Shown: in pieces, positions 41,201-51,339 of the stretch
Layout: each line of letters begins with the position of its first letter
Numbering within the stretch: position 1 is the first letter of the stretch
NCBI GenBank assembly: GCA_035299025.1
Contig: DATGXK010000008.1
Location: forward strand, 248,001-312,000
DNA from: Leadbetterella sp035299025
GTDB taxonomy: Bacteria > Bacteroidota > Bacteroidia > Cytophagales > Spirosomataceae
Reading direction: 5' to 3'
Length of the DNA: 64,000 nt
The notes under the pieces: generated by a model
The model's input: only the letters and a program-made list of their open reading frames with translations
Told to the model about the DNA's origin: nothing
Database searches by the model: none
Position numbers and translations under genes: made by a program

Positions 41201-43891
41201 TTATTTCTGAACTTGAGCCTTAAACATCGGATTCTTCGGATTTCCACCGGCGATCAAATAAGCCATTAAATCTTTAAACTCCTCCTCATTAAGGCTATTG
41301 ATAAGACCTTGGAACATCATAGACACATTAGAAATTTTGGTTGAACTTACGTTTTTCTTCAAAACTTTCTCCAATGTTTCAGGAGCATAAGGATTTTGAG
41401 ATACATAATATGCTAATTTATCCTCATTCACCAAACGACCCACTATAGATGTACCGTTTTTGAGAGAAAACTGAGTAGCAGCGTATTGATCAGAAATGGC
41501 CTTATCTGGATCAACAATAGCTTCAAGAATATCTTTCGGGCTAAAACGCGTGCCAACTTGTGTTAAATCAGGCCCTGTGGCTCCACCTTCGCCAAGCATA
41601 GAGTGACAGCCTTTACAAGTAGTAGCTGCAAACATGGCCTTGCCTTGTTCGAAGTCTCTATCAGTTAAGCCTTTTTCTAAAATAGGCGTACCAGACTGCA
41701 ATGTCCATCTTCTACCAGGGCCCTTTGGATAGGCCGATGACACCAAATTGTTTCCGTTTGAACTTAACAACTCAGCTCCAGACAGTTTGTCGAAATAAGC
41801 CTTTTTATCTTCAGGAACATTCTTTAGTGCCAATTTTCGAGATCTATCAATGAATCCTACGTAACTATTACCTCCCTTATATTTAAAAGCATTATTGAAC
41901 CACTTAAAATAGGTTTCTCTTTCTGCGTTGGTCCATCCTTTTTTGGCCATAGTTAAAACATTGGCATAATAAGTTTGCTGCATTGGAGGCAAATTGGCCA
42001 GGGTATTGGCAATATCTCCACCATATTGTGTACTTCTACTTATCAAGTCATTAGAATTTGTAGCTGTTTTGAGCATATTATCGGTAGCACCGGGCTCATC
42101 CTTTAGCTTCATCAAAGCCATTGTTTTCTGAATAGCCCCAGGAGCATCCAAATAGAGTAGATTTTTACTAAGCATCTTATTCAACTCTGCCGTATTTGCC
42201 GGATAATTTGGATCCATGTAGGCAATAATTTTAGTTTTATTAGCTTCATTTGGCATTCCCATTCGCAAGAAGCCGAGTTCAAAAGCTCTAAGAACATCTA
42301 TTTTTTGAGACTCTGAAAGTACTTTATAATTGATTTTTAAAAGAGCATTGTAAATCTCATTTTGCTTATCTCCTTTGCCCATTCTTATCAAAGAAATCAA
42401 AGCTTGTGTAGAAGCTATTGGATCTTTTTCGGCCAGAGCCAACTCTTGCCACTGATCTACTGGCTGATGCTCCAGAGCCAATCTCGCTGCATAACGAATA
42501 AATCTATCTGTACTTTTGAGGTGGGGCCAAGCAGTTTTAATTGCATTTGGATTTGGACCTCCGGTATGAAACTTCTCCAAGCTTCTACGCAAAGCATTGG
42601 CCTCGTTGATGGGTGCAGCAGGTACTGGAGCCGTAGATTCACTACCTACATAAGTAACTCTATACAAATCAGACTCCAGCCTACGTCCTCCTGTCATAAA
42701 ATATAACGAACCATCGGGTCCTATTACACCATCGGTAAGCGGAAGAGGTAAGCCAGAAAGAAACTCAGTACGCTCAGCAGTATATGTCGATCCAGAAGGC
42801 TTAAGGTGAATAGCATGCATTATACCAAAACTCCAGTCAAAAGCCAGAATAGTACGTTGGTACTTAGCAGGAAACTTTGCGTTTTTCAGGTGAATAAGGT
42901 TTGTCGGTGAGCCTTGTCCGATGTTTATTACAGGAGGAAGGTTATCTGGATATGTTTGCGACCATTTGCTATTACCCGTTCTCCAGCCAAATTCCGCCCC
43001 AGAGGTTGAATGAGAAACTCTTGTTGGTCTATACCAAGGCGTACCAAAATCCCACTCCATGTCGGCATCATAAACGAACAAATCACCTACTTCGTTGAAA
43101 TCAAAATCAAAAGCATTTCTGTATCCAGCGTTGAGCAATTCCCAATGTTTGCCATCAGGGTCAAGCTGAGCAACCCATCCCCCCGGTGCATATCTATCAT
43201 TAGCATGGCCACGTGGATCCTTAATTAATGGAAACAACTGATCCTCTTGCCAATTTTTGGGCAACCTATAATGGTCCATAGGAGGTACGTCTGTATGGTT
43301 TCCTGAAATCACAACCAATGATTTACCATCAGGTGAAAGTTTGATACTATGAGGACCATGCTCTCCATCTCCGTCCATGGGTTTCATGAAAGTCACTTTC
43401 TCAAACTGGTCGTCGCCATCCAAGTCTTGAAGGCGATACAGGCCACTTTGTCTAGTGAAGGATTTATTGTTTTTGCTATTGTTTACCATCACATAGAGAC
43501 TATTGAAAGCATATAATAATCCCTGCGAATAGCCCATTCCCATAGTGTCTGCTCCGATTCCAGTACCAATCTTTAATTTCTCAACGTCAGGTGTGAGATT
43601 GGAAGCACCTATGGCCGGGATTTTGAGTCTATATAGTTTTCCGTATTGATCTGATGTAATTAAGCGTCCTTTGTCGTCAAAGGCCATAGCCACCCAAGAA
43701 CCCTGATTATTTGCGGATGGACTATAAATATGTTCCGCGGCAAATCCATCAGACAATCTCAATTTCTTGATTTTGGGATTATCTTCAATGGCGTGTTTTG
43801 AGAAAGGATTTTTGGTAATTGTAAATGAAGCAGCTCCCACTACGGCAAATAATGCCACAATGAATTTTAAATTTTTAAGGTTGAATAACAT
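41201..43891 (-). CDS. Beta-propeller/cytochrome c fusion, dehydrogenase-like
   Basis: This 896-residue secreted protein has a signal helix at 9-25. About 40-420 form a propeller of the soluble-sugar-dehydrogenase/DUF7133 type ('PDGKSLVVISGNHTD', 'GPDGSLYFMTGGRR'). A helical HEAT-like middle (about 440-700) and a C-terminal cytochrome c domain follow, with haem motif CKGCH (Cys759, Cys762, His763) and 'GPDLTQVGTRFSPKDILEAI'. It could pass electrons from an oxidised sugar to the respiratory chain. No quinone ligand set was verified. Confidence 0.85.
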   Translation of the reverse strand: MLFNLKNLKFIVALFAVVGAASFTITKNPFSKHAIEDNPKIKKLRLSDGFAAEHIYSPSANNQGSWVAMAFDDKGRLITSDQYGKLYRLKIPAIGASNLTPDVEKLKIGTGIGADTMGMGYSQGLLYAFNSLYVMVNNSKNNKSFTRQSGLYRLQDLDGDDQFEKVTFMKPMDGDGEHGPHSIKLSPDGKSLVVISGNHTDVPPMDHYRLPKNWQEDQLFPLIKDPRGHANDRYAPGGWVAQLDPDGKHWELLNAGYRNAFDFDFNEVGDLFVYDADMEWDFGTPWYRPTRVSHSTSGAEFGWRTGNSKWSQTYPDNLPPVINIGQGSPTNLIHLKNAKFPAKYQRTILAFDWSFGIMHAIHLKPSGSTYTAERTEFLSGLPLPLTDGVIGPDGSLYFMTGGRRLESDLYRVTYVGSESTAPVPAAPINEANALRRSLEKFHTGGPNPNAIKTAWPHLKSTDRFIRYAARLALEHQPVDQWQELALAEKDPIASTQALISLIRMGKGDKQNEIYNALLKINYKVLSESQKIDVLRAFELGFLRMGMPNEANKTKIIAYMDPNYPANTAELNKMLSKNLLYLDAPGAIQKTMALMKLKDEPGATDNMLKTATNSNDLISRSTQYGGDIANTLANLPPMQQTYYANVLTMAKKGWTNAERETYFKWFNNAFKYKGGNSYVGFIDRSRKLALKNVPEDKKAYFDKLSGAELLSSNGNNLVSSAYPKGPGRRWTLQSGTPILEKGLTDRDFEQGKAMFAATTCKGCHSMLGEGGATGPDLTQVGTRFSPKDILEAIVDPDKAISDQYAATQFSLKNGTSIVGRLVNEDKLAYYVSQNPYAPETLEKVLKKNVSSTKISNVSMMFQGLINSLNEEEFKDLMAYLIAGGNPKNPMFKAQVQK

Positions 43892-43992
43892 GATGATTGT
43901 TTATTTAAGCTATTAAATTAGGCATTAAAAAACATGCTACACAAGAATCGTCTAACTTTTTCTTGTGTAGCACGAAAATTTAATAATTTTTT

Positions 43993-45501
43993 TTAAAAAT
44001 TCGGTGAAAGTGCCGCCTCATCGGCTGGAAGACCATAGTAAGGGCTTATATTTGAGAAGGCATCGCTAGGAACAAAACCCTCAGCAGGGAAATAATACCT
44101 AAACTTATCAGCCTTAACCTTGTCGCCGTAAGCTTTAATCACAGAATCAAAACGGCCTGTTCTGACCAAATCATATAATCTTTTTGATTCGAAGGCCAAC
44201 TCCACTCTTCGCTCTTGATAAACTGCATTACGAAGGTCTGTTTGAGAAGCGGCAGTAGTGGCTTCTAATCCTGCACGGGTACGAATTTGGTTAATCAGCG
44301 TAGCCGCCTCTCCAAGTTTATTTTGCTCAACCAAAGCTTCTGCCAAAAACAATATGGCTTCAGAATATCTATACACAGGCCAGTTCATGCCATGGTTATC
44401 ATGCAAAGAGTGAGGTCTTGCAAATTTTTTCATGTAAGGAAATGACTTGTTGGTATGTATGGCACTTGAAAGGGTAACGTACCCGATAGATGCGTCTTTT
44501 CTTTTATCTCCAACTTCGTAAGCCTCTACCAAGTCTGGAGTAGGTACGTTATTTCCATCACCAGTCAGACCTTGGGCATTTGAAGTACCTGTCAAAGCTG
44601 TCAATTCTGGGGCAGTGATAGGCCTAGGAGTCATGTTGTAAAAGAAATTACCTTGTAAACCTGCCGCCCCTTCTAAATATTGCACTTCAAATATTGATTC
44701 CTTCCCATTTTTCAGACCATTGGTTGTAGTGAAGGCATCGGCATAATTAGGCATTAGGCTATACTGCCCACCAGAAACGATTTTTCTTAACTCAGTCTCA
44801 GCTTCTGCCCATTTCTTTTGAATTAAATACACATTGGCCAGTACCATTTGAGCAGCACCAGAGGTGGCTCTGCCCGCAGCTTGCGTATTTTTGTCGGGCA
44901 ACAACGCAGCCGCTTCAGCAGCATCTTTTATTACTTGGGCATACAATTGGTCGGCAGTACCTAGGGGTGCAGCGGCATCCTCACGGCCAGTTACTGGTTT
45001 TAACTGCAACGGAGCCCTGTTGAACAGTCTAACCAAATCCAAATAGGTAAGTGCTCTCAAAAATAAAGCCTGACCTTTGACATTCTTTTTAACAGCATCA
45101 GTAATTGTAGCCTCATCTATCAATGATAAAACTTGGTTGGCACGAGCTATGACCAAATAACTCTGTCTGTAAAAGGCCAAAACATTGGTATTAGAAGTTA
45201 AGCCATTTGCAGTAGGAACATTGAAATCTGCCAAGTTAGACTGGTTTTCGGTGGCACCGAACAATACGTTACGCACGTATCTGGCGTTGTCAGAGTGTTG
45301 TTCTGTCAAATAAACCGAGGTAATGTTATGAATTGACCGTAAGGGAGCATAAGCTGCATTGACGGCCTGTATAAAATCGGTATCGGTTTTGAAGAATGTA
45401 TTAGTACTAAGGTTAACCTCGGGCGTAATACTTAAAAGATCATCAGAACAGCTAAAATTGACAAAGCTGAGTAAAAGAGAGAATATTATTACTTTTTTCA
45501 T
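43993..45501 (-). CDS. SusD/RagB-family outer-membrane lipoprotein
   Basis: This 502-residue SusD homologue starts 'MKKVIIFSLLLSFVNFSC' (Cys18 lipobox). It has the TPR-like helical region ('GQALFLRALTYLDLVRLFNR', 'GRATSGAAQMVLANVYLIQK') and the C-terminal 'YQERRVELAFESKRLYDLVR'. It binds the glycan or oligosaccharide at the cell surface and works with the SusC channel encoded 6 bp upstream. Confidence 0.97.
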   Translation of the reverse strand: MKKVIIFSLLLSFVNFSCSDDLLSITPEVNLSTNTFFKTDTDFIQAVNAAYAPLRSIHNITSVYLTEQHSDNARYVRNVLFGATENQSNLADFNVPTANGLTSNTNVLAFYRQSYLVIARANQVLSLIDEATITDAVKKNVKGQALFLRALTYLDLVRLFNRAPLQLKPVTGREDAAAPLGTADQLYAQVIKDAAEAAALLPDKNTQAAGRATSGAAQMVLANVYLIQKKWAEAETELRKIVSGGQYSLMPNYADAFTTTNGLKNGKESIFEVQYLEGAAGLQGNFFYNMTPRPITAPELTALTGTSNAQGLTGDGNNVPTPDLVEAYEVGDKRKDASIGYVTLSSAIHTNKSFPYMKKFARPHSLHDNHGMNWPVYRYSEAILFLAEALVEQNKLGEAATLINQIRTRAGLEATTAASQTDLRNAVYQERRVELAFESKRLYDLVRTGRFDSVIKAYGDKVKADKFRYYFPAEGFVPSDAFSNISPYYGLPADEAALSPNF

Positions 45502-45507
45502 GTTTTT

Positions 45508-48500
45508 TTAGAAGTTAAAGTTTACACCAAATGTAGTAGTACGAGGTACCGGATAGTTAAATTGATCAACACCCGGGCTTAAGTTTCCTCCGTCTCCATT
45601 TCCGTCGTTTTGAGCACTAGTCTCAGGATTTTGTCCTCCCCAATATTTGGTAAATACCAAAGCTTGCTGTATTGACCCATAAACTCTCGCTGATTTGAAA
45701 AGCTTATTGGATTTATTAATGGTATAACCTAAAGTAATGTTTTTGATAGTGAAAAACGAGGCATCTGTAATGAAACGACTATTCCACCAGTCACGCTCAA
45801 TACCTGTCACAGTACCTCCACCTACGGTAGTACCATAAAATCCTTTGCCAGGATTGGCCTCTGAACGCCAGCGATATTTCACCTCTTTGTGGAAGTTAAA
45901 CACGCCGTCCAAATTAGCAGTACTATACAAATGACGCACCATTAAATCGTTGCCTTGCGAGCCCGAACCTACTATGTTCAAATCAAAATTTCCATAAGTA
46001 AGATTGGTAGTGGCACCATATATAAAATCAGGAAAAGGATTTCCCATTATGGCTCTGTCATCGTTATCTCCACCGTTGGTAATTACACCGTCACCGTTAA
46101 TATCGACCAGCTTAATAGTACCCACAAAAGAGCGGCCTGGTACCTTAGGCGAATTCTTGAGATCTTCGGCATTTTGATATACACCATTGGCTATGTGTCC
46201 GTAGAATTGTCCAAACGGCAGTCCAACTTTGGTGATATGATGTAGTCCATAAACCCTGTCTATACCAGGTGCCAGAGCCAAAACTTTGTTACGGTTAAAT
46301 GAAATATTGGTATTCAAAGTCCATTTCAACTTCCCTTTTGTGAGCAGTCTAGTGACCAAAGCCACTTCGTGACCCCAAAACTTGATTTCCCCAATATTAT
46401 CATTGAAATTGGCAAAACCTGCCTCTTGAGGTATTTGCACGGCAAACAATAAATTACTGGTTTTTTTGGTATAATAGTCGTAAACAATCTGGAAACGATC
46501 ATTCAATAAGCCTATATCCAAACCCACATCAACTTGTCTGGTAGTCTCCCATCCCAAGTTAGGGTTAGCAAGGGAAGTTACGGCTGCTCCTGGAGCAATT
46601 GTACTTCCAAAAACGGCATTCACGGTATTGTTGACCAAAGCGTATTGGGTATAATTACCAATATTATTATTACCAGTAACACCCCAGCTAGTTCTCAATT
46701 TCAAGAAAGATATTTTTTCGATATTCTTTATGAAATCTTCGTCCGACAATACCCATCCTGCTGAAACAGATGGGAAAGTACCCCAACGGTTGTTGGAACC
46801 AAAACGAGAGGAGCCGTCGCGACGAATGGAAGCTGTAAAGAGATATTTGCTCTTGTAGTTATAAGAAAAACGAGACAGCAAAGAGGTCAATGCCCATTCC
46901 TGAACGTTGGTACCTGTACCCCCAAAAGTTCCTGTTGCTCCAAAACCTGCTCGGCTAATATTTATACCTCCTTGTATAGTTGGTAGGCGGTCGTCAGAAT
47001 AAGTATCTGAGGTGATACGGTTTATATCGCTTCTGAAAGACTGATTGGTGTATCCACCCAAAATCTCGAAATTATGCTCGTTTATACTTTTGTTGTAAGT
47101 AGCCAAGTTTTCGTTTAGCCAACCAACGTTGTTGGTGTATTCTCGGGTAGAAACGGCTGTAACAGGAATGGCAGTATTGATGTTACTTGTCGCTGTTGAT
47201 GGGTTAAAATAGAAAAAGTTAGACCCCAGAAGTTCAGCATTGAAGGTTGACTTCAATGTCAAACCTTTTATTGGATTATAAGAAATGTAAGCATTGCTCA
47301 ATAGGTTGGTTTGCTTGGTTTCGTTTTTAATCTCATAAGCCGACCTTACGTAATTGGGATAGGCGAAAATATTACCCGTACTCGCTGGGAAGCGGTTGAA
47401 TAAGGTAAGTGTTTTACCATCAGCCTCATAAATAGGCATAATTGGCCAGGTATGCATTGCATTAAACAATATTCCCGTTCCTCTTGTACCATCAGTACGA
47501 GGTGTATTATCAGTCACATAGCTCGGTGCCAGATTCATTCCAATGGTTACTTTGTTAGAAATCGCATACTCGCTGTTTACCCTGAGCGAGTATCTATTGT
47601 ATTTGGTATTTAGAACTACTCCTTCCTGATTGAAAACTCCAGCCACTACGGAGGTTTTGAGTTTGTCCTTGTTAGAGGTCATGGTTAGATTGTAACTTTG
47701 CACGGGAGCTCGTTGCAATAAGGCATCAAACCAGTCATTATTTTTTCCGGCATATTGAGAAGGATTTTGAAACTCAACAGGCACGGGTAGTTTTGAATCT
47801 TCGTAATGCTCTTTCTTTGCTTGAGCAAATTCCTCGGCTGTCATCATTTGAAAGCGACCTTTCATTGGCACCACTTGTGTACCTGCAAAAGTGTTAAAAC
47901 TAATATTGGTTTGACCCGACTTTCCACGCTTTGTATTGATGATTACAACGCCATTGGCCGCCCTCGAACCATACAGTGAAGTAGAAGCAGCATCTTTCAA
48001 AATCGAAATATCCTCAATTTCATCAGGATTGAGTTGACCTATGTTTCCGGTTATTGGGAAACCATCGATTACATAGAGAGGATCGCTACCCGCCGACACT
48101 GACAATTGGCCTCTGATACGAACGTTCATACCTTGGCCAGGCTTACCAGTCGTTTGGTTGATTTGAACCCCCGCCAACTGGCCTTGAAGTTTTTGTGCCA
48201 TTTGAGATACTGGAATATCTTTGATTTCTTTTGAACCCACAGTTTGCACTGCACCAGTCACAGATTTTTTGAGCTGAGAACCATAACCAACTACAACTAT
48301 TTCGCTCAGGAGTTTGTCGTCCAGTTCGAGCGAGATATTGATATCTTTTTGGCCAGATACTGTAGCTTCTTTGGATTCATACCCCACGAAACTAAAAACC
48401 AACACCGAGTTGTTGGCAGCTTCAATACTGTAGCTTCCGTTGATGTCTGTTTGTGTACCTTTGGTGGTACCCTTGATAGCAACACTAACACCCACTAGGC

Positions 48501-48630
48501 CGTCGCCGTTGGGGTCTGTTACTTTTCCTTTAATCTGAGAATAAGCAAATGAAGAACAGAGGAGCATCAAACCAGTAATAAAACTCAGTAAGAGCAAACC
48601 TCTACTTCGAAAAGTAGATTTTTGGTTCAT
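45508..48630 (-). CDS. SusC/RagA-family TonB-dependent receptor
   Basis: This 1040-residue outer-membrane channel has a signal peptide to about residue 31. A carboxypeptidase-D-like domain follows ('IKGKVTDPNGDGLVGVSVAI'), then the TonB-box-like 'EIVVVGYG' and the plug with 'DPLYVIDGFPI' and 'SLYGSRAANGVVIINTKRGK', before the barrel, ending 'TTFGVNFNF'. It imports the substrate captured by SusD using TonB energy. It is the first gene of the sugar-utilisation run; a near-consensus promoter lies at 48716-48748. Confidence 0.97.
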   Translation of the reverse strand: MNQKSTFRSRGLLLLSFITGLMLLCSSFAYSQIKGKVTDPNGDGLVGVSVAIKGTTKGTQTDINGSYSIEAANNSVLVFSFVGYESKEATVSGQKDINISLELDDKLLSEIVVVGYGSQLKKSVTGAVQTVGSKEIKDIPVSQMAQKLQGQLAGVQINQTTGKPGQGMNVRIRGQLSVSAGSDPLYVIDGFPITGNIGQLNPDEIEDISILKDAASTSLYGSRAANGVVIINTKRGKSGQTNISFNTFAGTQVVPMKGRFQMMTAEEFAQAKKEHYEDSKLPVPVEFQNPSQYAGKNNDWFDALLQRAPVQSYNLTMTSNKDKLKTSVVAGVFNQEGVVLNTKYNRYSLRVNSEYAISNKVTIGMNLAPSYVTDNTPRTDGTRGTGILFNAMHTWPIMPIYEADGKTLTLFNRFPASTGNIFAYPNYVRSAYEIKNETKQTNLLSNAYISYNPIKGLTLKSTFNAELLGSNFFYFNPSTATSNINTAIPVTAVSTREYTNNVGWLNENLATYNKSINEHNFEILGGYTNQSFRSDINRITSDTYSDDRLPTIQGGINISRAGFGATGTFGGTGTNVQEWALTSLLSRFSYNYKSKYLFTASIRRDGSSRFGSNNRWGTFPSVSAGWVLSDEDFIKNIEKISFLKLRTSWGVTGNNNIGNYTQYALVNNTVNAVFGSTIAPGAAVTSLANPNLGWETTRQVDVGLDIGLLNDRFQIVYDYYTKKTSNLLFAVQIPQEAGFANFNDNIGEIKFWGHEVALVTRLLTKGKLKWTLNTNISFNRNKVLALAPGIDRVYGLHHITKVGLPFGQFYGHIANGVYQNAEDLKNSPKVPGRSFVGTIKLVDINGDGVITNGGDNDDRAIMGNPFPDFIYGATTNLTYGNFDLNIVGSGSQGNDLMVRHLYSTANLDGVFNFHKEVKYRWRSEANPGKGFYGTTVGGGTVTGIERDWWNSRFITDASFFTIKNITLGYTINKSNKLFKSARVYGSIQQALVFTKYWGGQNPETSAQNDGNGDGGNLSPGVDQFNYPVPRTTTFGVNFNF

Positions 48631-48715
48631 AAAAAAGATAATTTAAGGTTGAGAATAAGTGATATGTAAAAAAATCACCTTAGTAATTTTTTTATAAATT
48701 TTTAAATTATTCTAG

Positions 48716-48748
48716 CAAATAGTATCCTGCTCTGTACTGCTTTTGCAA
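48716..48748 (-). promoter_or_regulatory. Possible promoter of the first susC gene
   Basis: On the minus strand TTG (48748-48746), a 21-bp spacer, then TACTATTTG (48724-48716), which is one base longer than TAnnTTTG. The leader would be about 80 bases. The rest of the 322-bp divergent gap shows only A/T-rich DNA. Confidence 0.4.
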
Positions 48749-48937
48749 TAATTTAATAAATAATATAAATTTTTTAAGCAACAATTAACAAAACACCAGT
48801 AAAGCAGTTTTTAGGCCCAAACAGAAATGATTTTGTAATTTTTAATGAAATTGACACCGAAGACGAAAAAGAGAAAAAAATGAGCTTTACGATTTACTAA
48901 ATATGATTTTTGTCACGTTTATTTTTAAATCCTGTTT

Positions 48938-48945
48938 TAACTTTG
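48938..48945 (+). promoter_or_regulatory. -7 element directly before the 130-residue gene
   Basis: TAACTTTG fits TAnnTTTG exactly and ends 7 bp before the ATG at 48953, so transcription would begin at or next to the start codon. The nearest TTTG (48909-48912) is 25 bp away, longer than usual. Confidence 0.45.
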
Positions 48946-48952
48946 CAGCCGA

Positions 48953-49345
48953 ATGGAATTGAGTAAAAAAATAATTGGAGCAACGCTTTTTGTTTCCATG
49001 GCATTTAAGATGCTCTTGGCTCCTATATTTTTTGTCAATTATGAACTCCACAAAGATTACATCATCAAAAATTATTGCGTAAACAAAAACCGACCAGAAA
49101 TGCACTGCGATGGTAAATGTTATTTGGCCAAACAAATACAAAAAGCAGAGCAGGAAGACGAAAAACAAGCTACCAATAATTTTATCTCGAAGTTGTTGTC
49201 GTTCGAAGTAGTTCAGAAGAATCCTTTTTTCTCAAATTATTTCCCAGCAAAAAGTTTTAGAGAAAAGTCTATTCAAAACTTTCAATATAAAAACCGCATT
49301 TCACACCTACACGCCTTTTCATTTTTTCACCCTCCGCAGGTATAA
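48953..49345 (+). CDS. Small membrane protein with Cys motif, upstream of copper genes
   Basis: This 130-residue protein has one N-terminal hydrophobic segment (about 5-30), then 'NYCVNKNRPEMHCDGKCYLAKQIQK' split as 'CVNKNRPEMHCDGKC', a three-Cys cluster suited to metal binding. The rest is charged, then aromatic, ending 'HLHAFSFFHPPQV' with several His. It resembles small hypothetical proteins found before metal-related genes in Bacteroidota. It lies 138 bp before mbnP-like and may be part of the same regulon. Confidence 0.65.
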   Translation: MELSKKIIGATLFVSMAFKMLLAPIFFVNYELHKDYIIKNYCVNKNRPEMHCDGKCYLAKQIQKAEQEDEKQATNNFISKLLSFEVVQKNPFFSNYFPAKSFREKSIQNFQYKNRISHLHAFSFFHPPQV

Positions 49346-49483
49346 TTTTTATAAGATAAATTTTTATTAAAATCAATCATCGTGGAATTGTCATTAGCAT
49401 AATCCATTGATGATTAATGGCTTTGTTTTTCTATCCAAGTCGTTGTATATTTTTATTTATTTAAAAAATTATATTTCAAAAAA

Positions 49484-50269
49484 ATGAAAAAAATAGCATT
49501 TGCTTTAGTTTTAAGTATTTCTGTGTTTTTTGGTGCTTGTGAAACTTCTGATATCAATCCAAACGATAAAAACAGTGTAAGTCTTTACTTCGAAAACTTG
49601 GTGGGTACTGACCCTGTGGTATTAAATACTAAGACTTACACCAATGCCTCGGGTGAAGATTTTACCATTTCTACTTTCAACTACTTTGTGAGCAATATTA
49701 GCCTCAAAAAGTCTGATGGCACAGAGTTAAAGTTTGCAGATAAATATTTCTTGGTTAGGCAGTCGGTTGAATCTAGCCATACAATCACCTTGCCAGATGT
49801 TCCAGCTGGTGATTACACCTCTGTGTCATTTATGGTAGGTGTAGACAGTGCCAAATCAGTATCTGATGTTTCGCAAAGAACGGGTGTTCTTGACCCAGCC
49901 TCTTACGGAACAGACAACATGTATTGGTCATGGAACTCGGGTTATATTTTCTTCAAAATGGAGGGAACTTCGTCAAAATCAGCCGCCGCAAATAAAGGTT
50001 ACAAATTTCACATTGGTGGATTTGGTGGAATGTCGGCCAAAACAGCCAATAACCTTCGTTCGGTTACTTTAACAATGGCTGACTTAGCTAAAGTAAGAAA
50101 AAATATTGCCCCAGAGGTTCATTTAGCCATCGATGCTCAAAAAGTGTTTAAATCAACACTGAAAATAGCAGAGAGTAATACCATCATGAACCCAACATTG
50201 GGCACAGCAGTGGCTAACAACTACAAAGACATGTTTGCGGTAGAACATGTTCATAACGACAAAATGTAA
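49484..50269 (+). CDS. MbnP-like copper-binding lipoprotein
   Basis: The 261-residue protein has a lipobox at 'FFGAC' (Cys19). It contains MbnP hallmarks: 'FTISTFNYFVSNISLKKSDG', 'VSFMVGVDSAKSVSD' and 'NMYWSWNSGYIFFKMEG'. In methanotrophs MbnP binds copper after its partner MbnH oxidises a tryptophan to kynurenine; the Trp pair in 'YWSWN' lies in the conserved segment, but the modified residue was not identified. The next gene, 6 bp downstream, is MbnH-like, so the pair is intact. Confidence 0.9.
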   Translation: MKKIAFALVLSISVFFGACETSDINPNDKNSVSLYFENLVGTDPVVLNTKTYTNASGEDFTISTFNYFVSNISLKKSDGTELKFADKYFLVRQSVESSHTITLPDVPAGDYTSVSFMVGVDSAKSVSDVSQRTGVLDPASYGTDNMYWSWNSGYIFFKMEGTSSKSAAANKGYKFHIGGFGGMSAKTANNLRSVTLTMADLAKVRKNIAPEVHLAIDAQKVFKSTLKIAESNTIMNPTLGTAVANNYKDMFAVEHVHNDKM

Positions 50270-50275
50270 GCCGAA

Positions 50276-51322
50276 ATGAAGTTAAAATTAGGAATTGTAC
50301 TTGTTGTTTGCTTATTACTTTGGGGTTGTTCTGCAGAAGAAACTACCAAACCCGATACTCCTTTGGTATTATTCGAAAAGCCGAATACTTTTCCTAATAC
50401 TTCTTACAAAATGGAATCCAACCCCATCACTGAGGATGGATTCTTATTGGGAAAAAAGATATTTTTCGACGGTAAACTCTCTCGAGATGGGACTATTTCT
50501 TGTGCCGAATGTCATAATCAACCGTATGCATTTACACATCATGGGCATGCACAAAGCCACGGTATTGACGGCCTGGTAGGTCCAAGAAATGCACCCGCCT
50601 TGCAGAATTTGGCATGGGGGAAGACTTTCTTTTGGGATGGCGGAGTATTTGACCTAGACCTTTTTTCTTTGGCTCCGATAGAAAACCCAGTAGAAATGGA
50701 CGAGCAGATAGGTAATGTTTTGGAAAAACTTAGGAAAGACGCCACCTATCCTCCTATGTTCAAAAAAGCATTTGGGTCGGAAGAGGTAACAACGGAAAGA
50801 TTTCTGAAATCGCTCTCTCAGTTTATGCTCACTTTGGTTTCAGCCAACTCCAAATACGACCTATACAAAGCAGGGAAAGCCAGTTTCAGTGGAGATGAAA
50901 AGGCCGGACTAACACTTTTTAACGAAAAAGGTTGTGCCAGTTGTCACCCAGAGCCACTGTTTACCGATGAGTCTTTCAGATCCAACGGACTACCGACTGA
51001 CTTTTTCAGGAATTTTGTGGATACTGGTAGATATAGAATAACCGAACTCAAAGAAGACAAGTACAAGTTCAAAGTACCGAGCCTGAGAAATATAGAATAT
51101 ACCTTCCCTTATATGCACGATGGGCGTTTTATAAGTTTAGAAGACGTTCTGGACCACTATGCCGATGGAAACATGGCAAACTTAGAGACGCTTGACCCTA
51201 TTTTCAAGCAAAATACAAAAAGAGGAATCGCTCTTAATCAAAAGGAGAAAAGCCAAATCATTGCCTTTCTAAAAACACTCACCGATGAGTCGTTTTTGAA
51301 AGACAAAAGATTTGCACCATAA
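50276..51322 (+). CDS. MbnH-like dihaem cytochrome c peroxidase family lipoprotein
   Basis: The 348-residue protein has a lipoprotein Cys18 ('LLLWGCSAEE'). Two haem motifs are visible, CAECH (Cys76, Cys79, His80) and CASCH (Cys220, Cys223, His224), with 'FDGKLSRDGTISC' and 'FKVPSLRNIEYTFPYMHDGR'. It belongs to the bacterial cytochrome c peroxidase/MauG superfamily. Next to MbnP, the expected role is oxidising a Trp of MbnP to create a copper site in the periplasm or at the outer membrane; plain peroxidase activity is the alternative. Confidence 0.92.
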   Translation: MKLKLGIVLVVCLLLWGCSAEETTKPDTPLVLFEKPNTFPNTSYKMESNPITEDGFLLGKKIFFDGKLSRDGTISCAECHNQPYAFTHHGHAQSHGIDGLVGPRNAPALQNLAWGKTFFWDGGVFDLDLFSLAPIENPVEMDEQIGNVLEKLRKDATYPPMFKKAFGSEEVTTERFLKSLSQFMLTLVSANSKYDLYKAGKASFSGDEKAGLTLFNEKGCASCHPEPLFTDESFRSNGLPTDFFRNFVDTGRYRITELKEDKYKFKVPSLRNIEYTFPYMHDGRFISLEDVLDHYADGNMANLETLDPIFKQNTKRGIALNQKEKSQIIAFLKTLTDESFLKDKRFAP

Positions 51323-51339
51323 TTAAATATCAAATAAAT

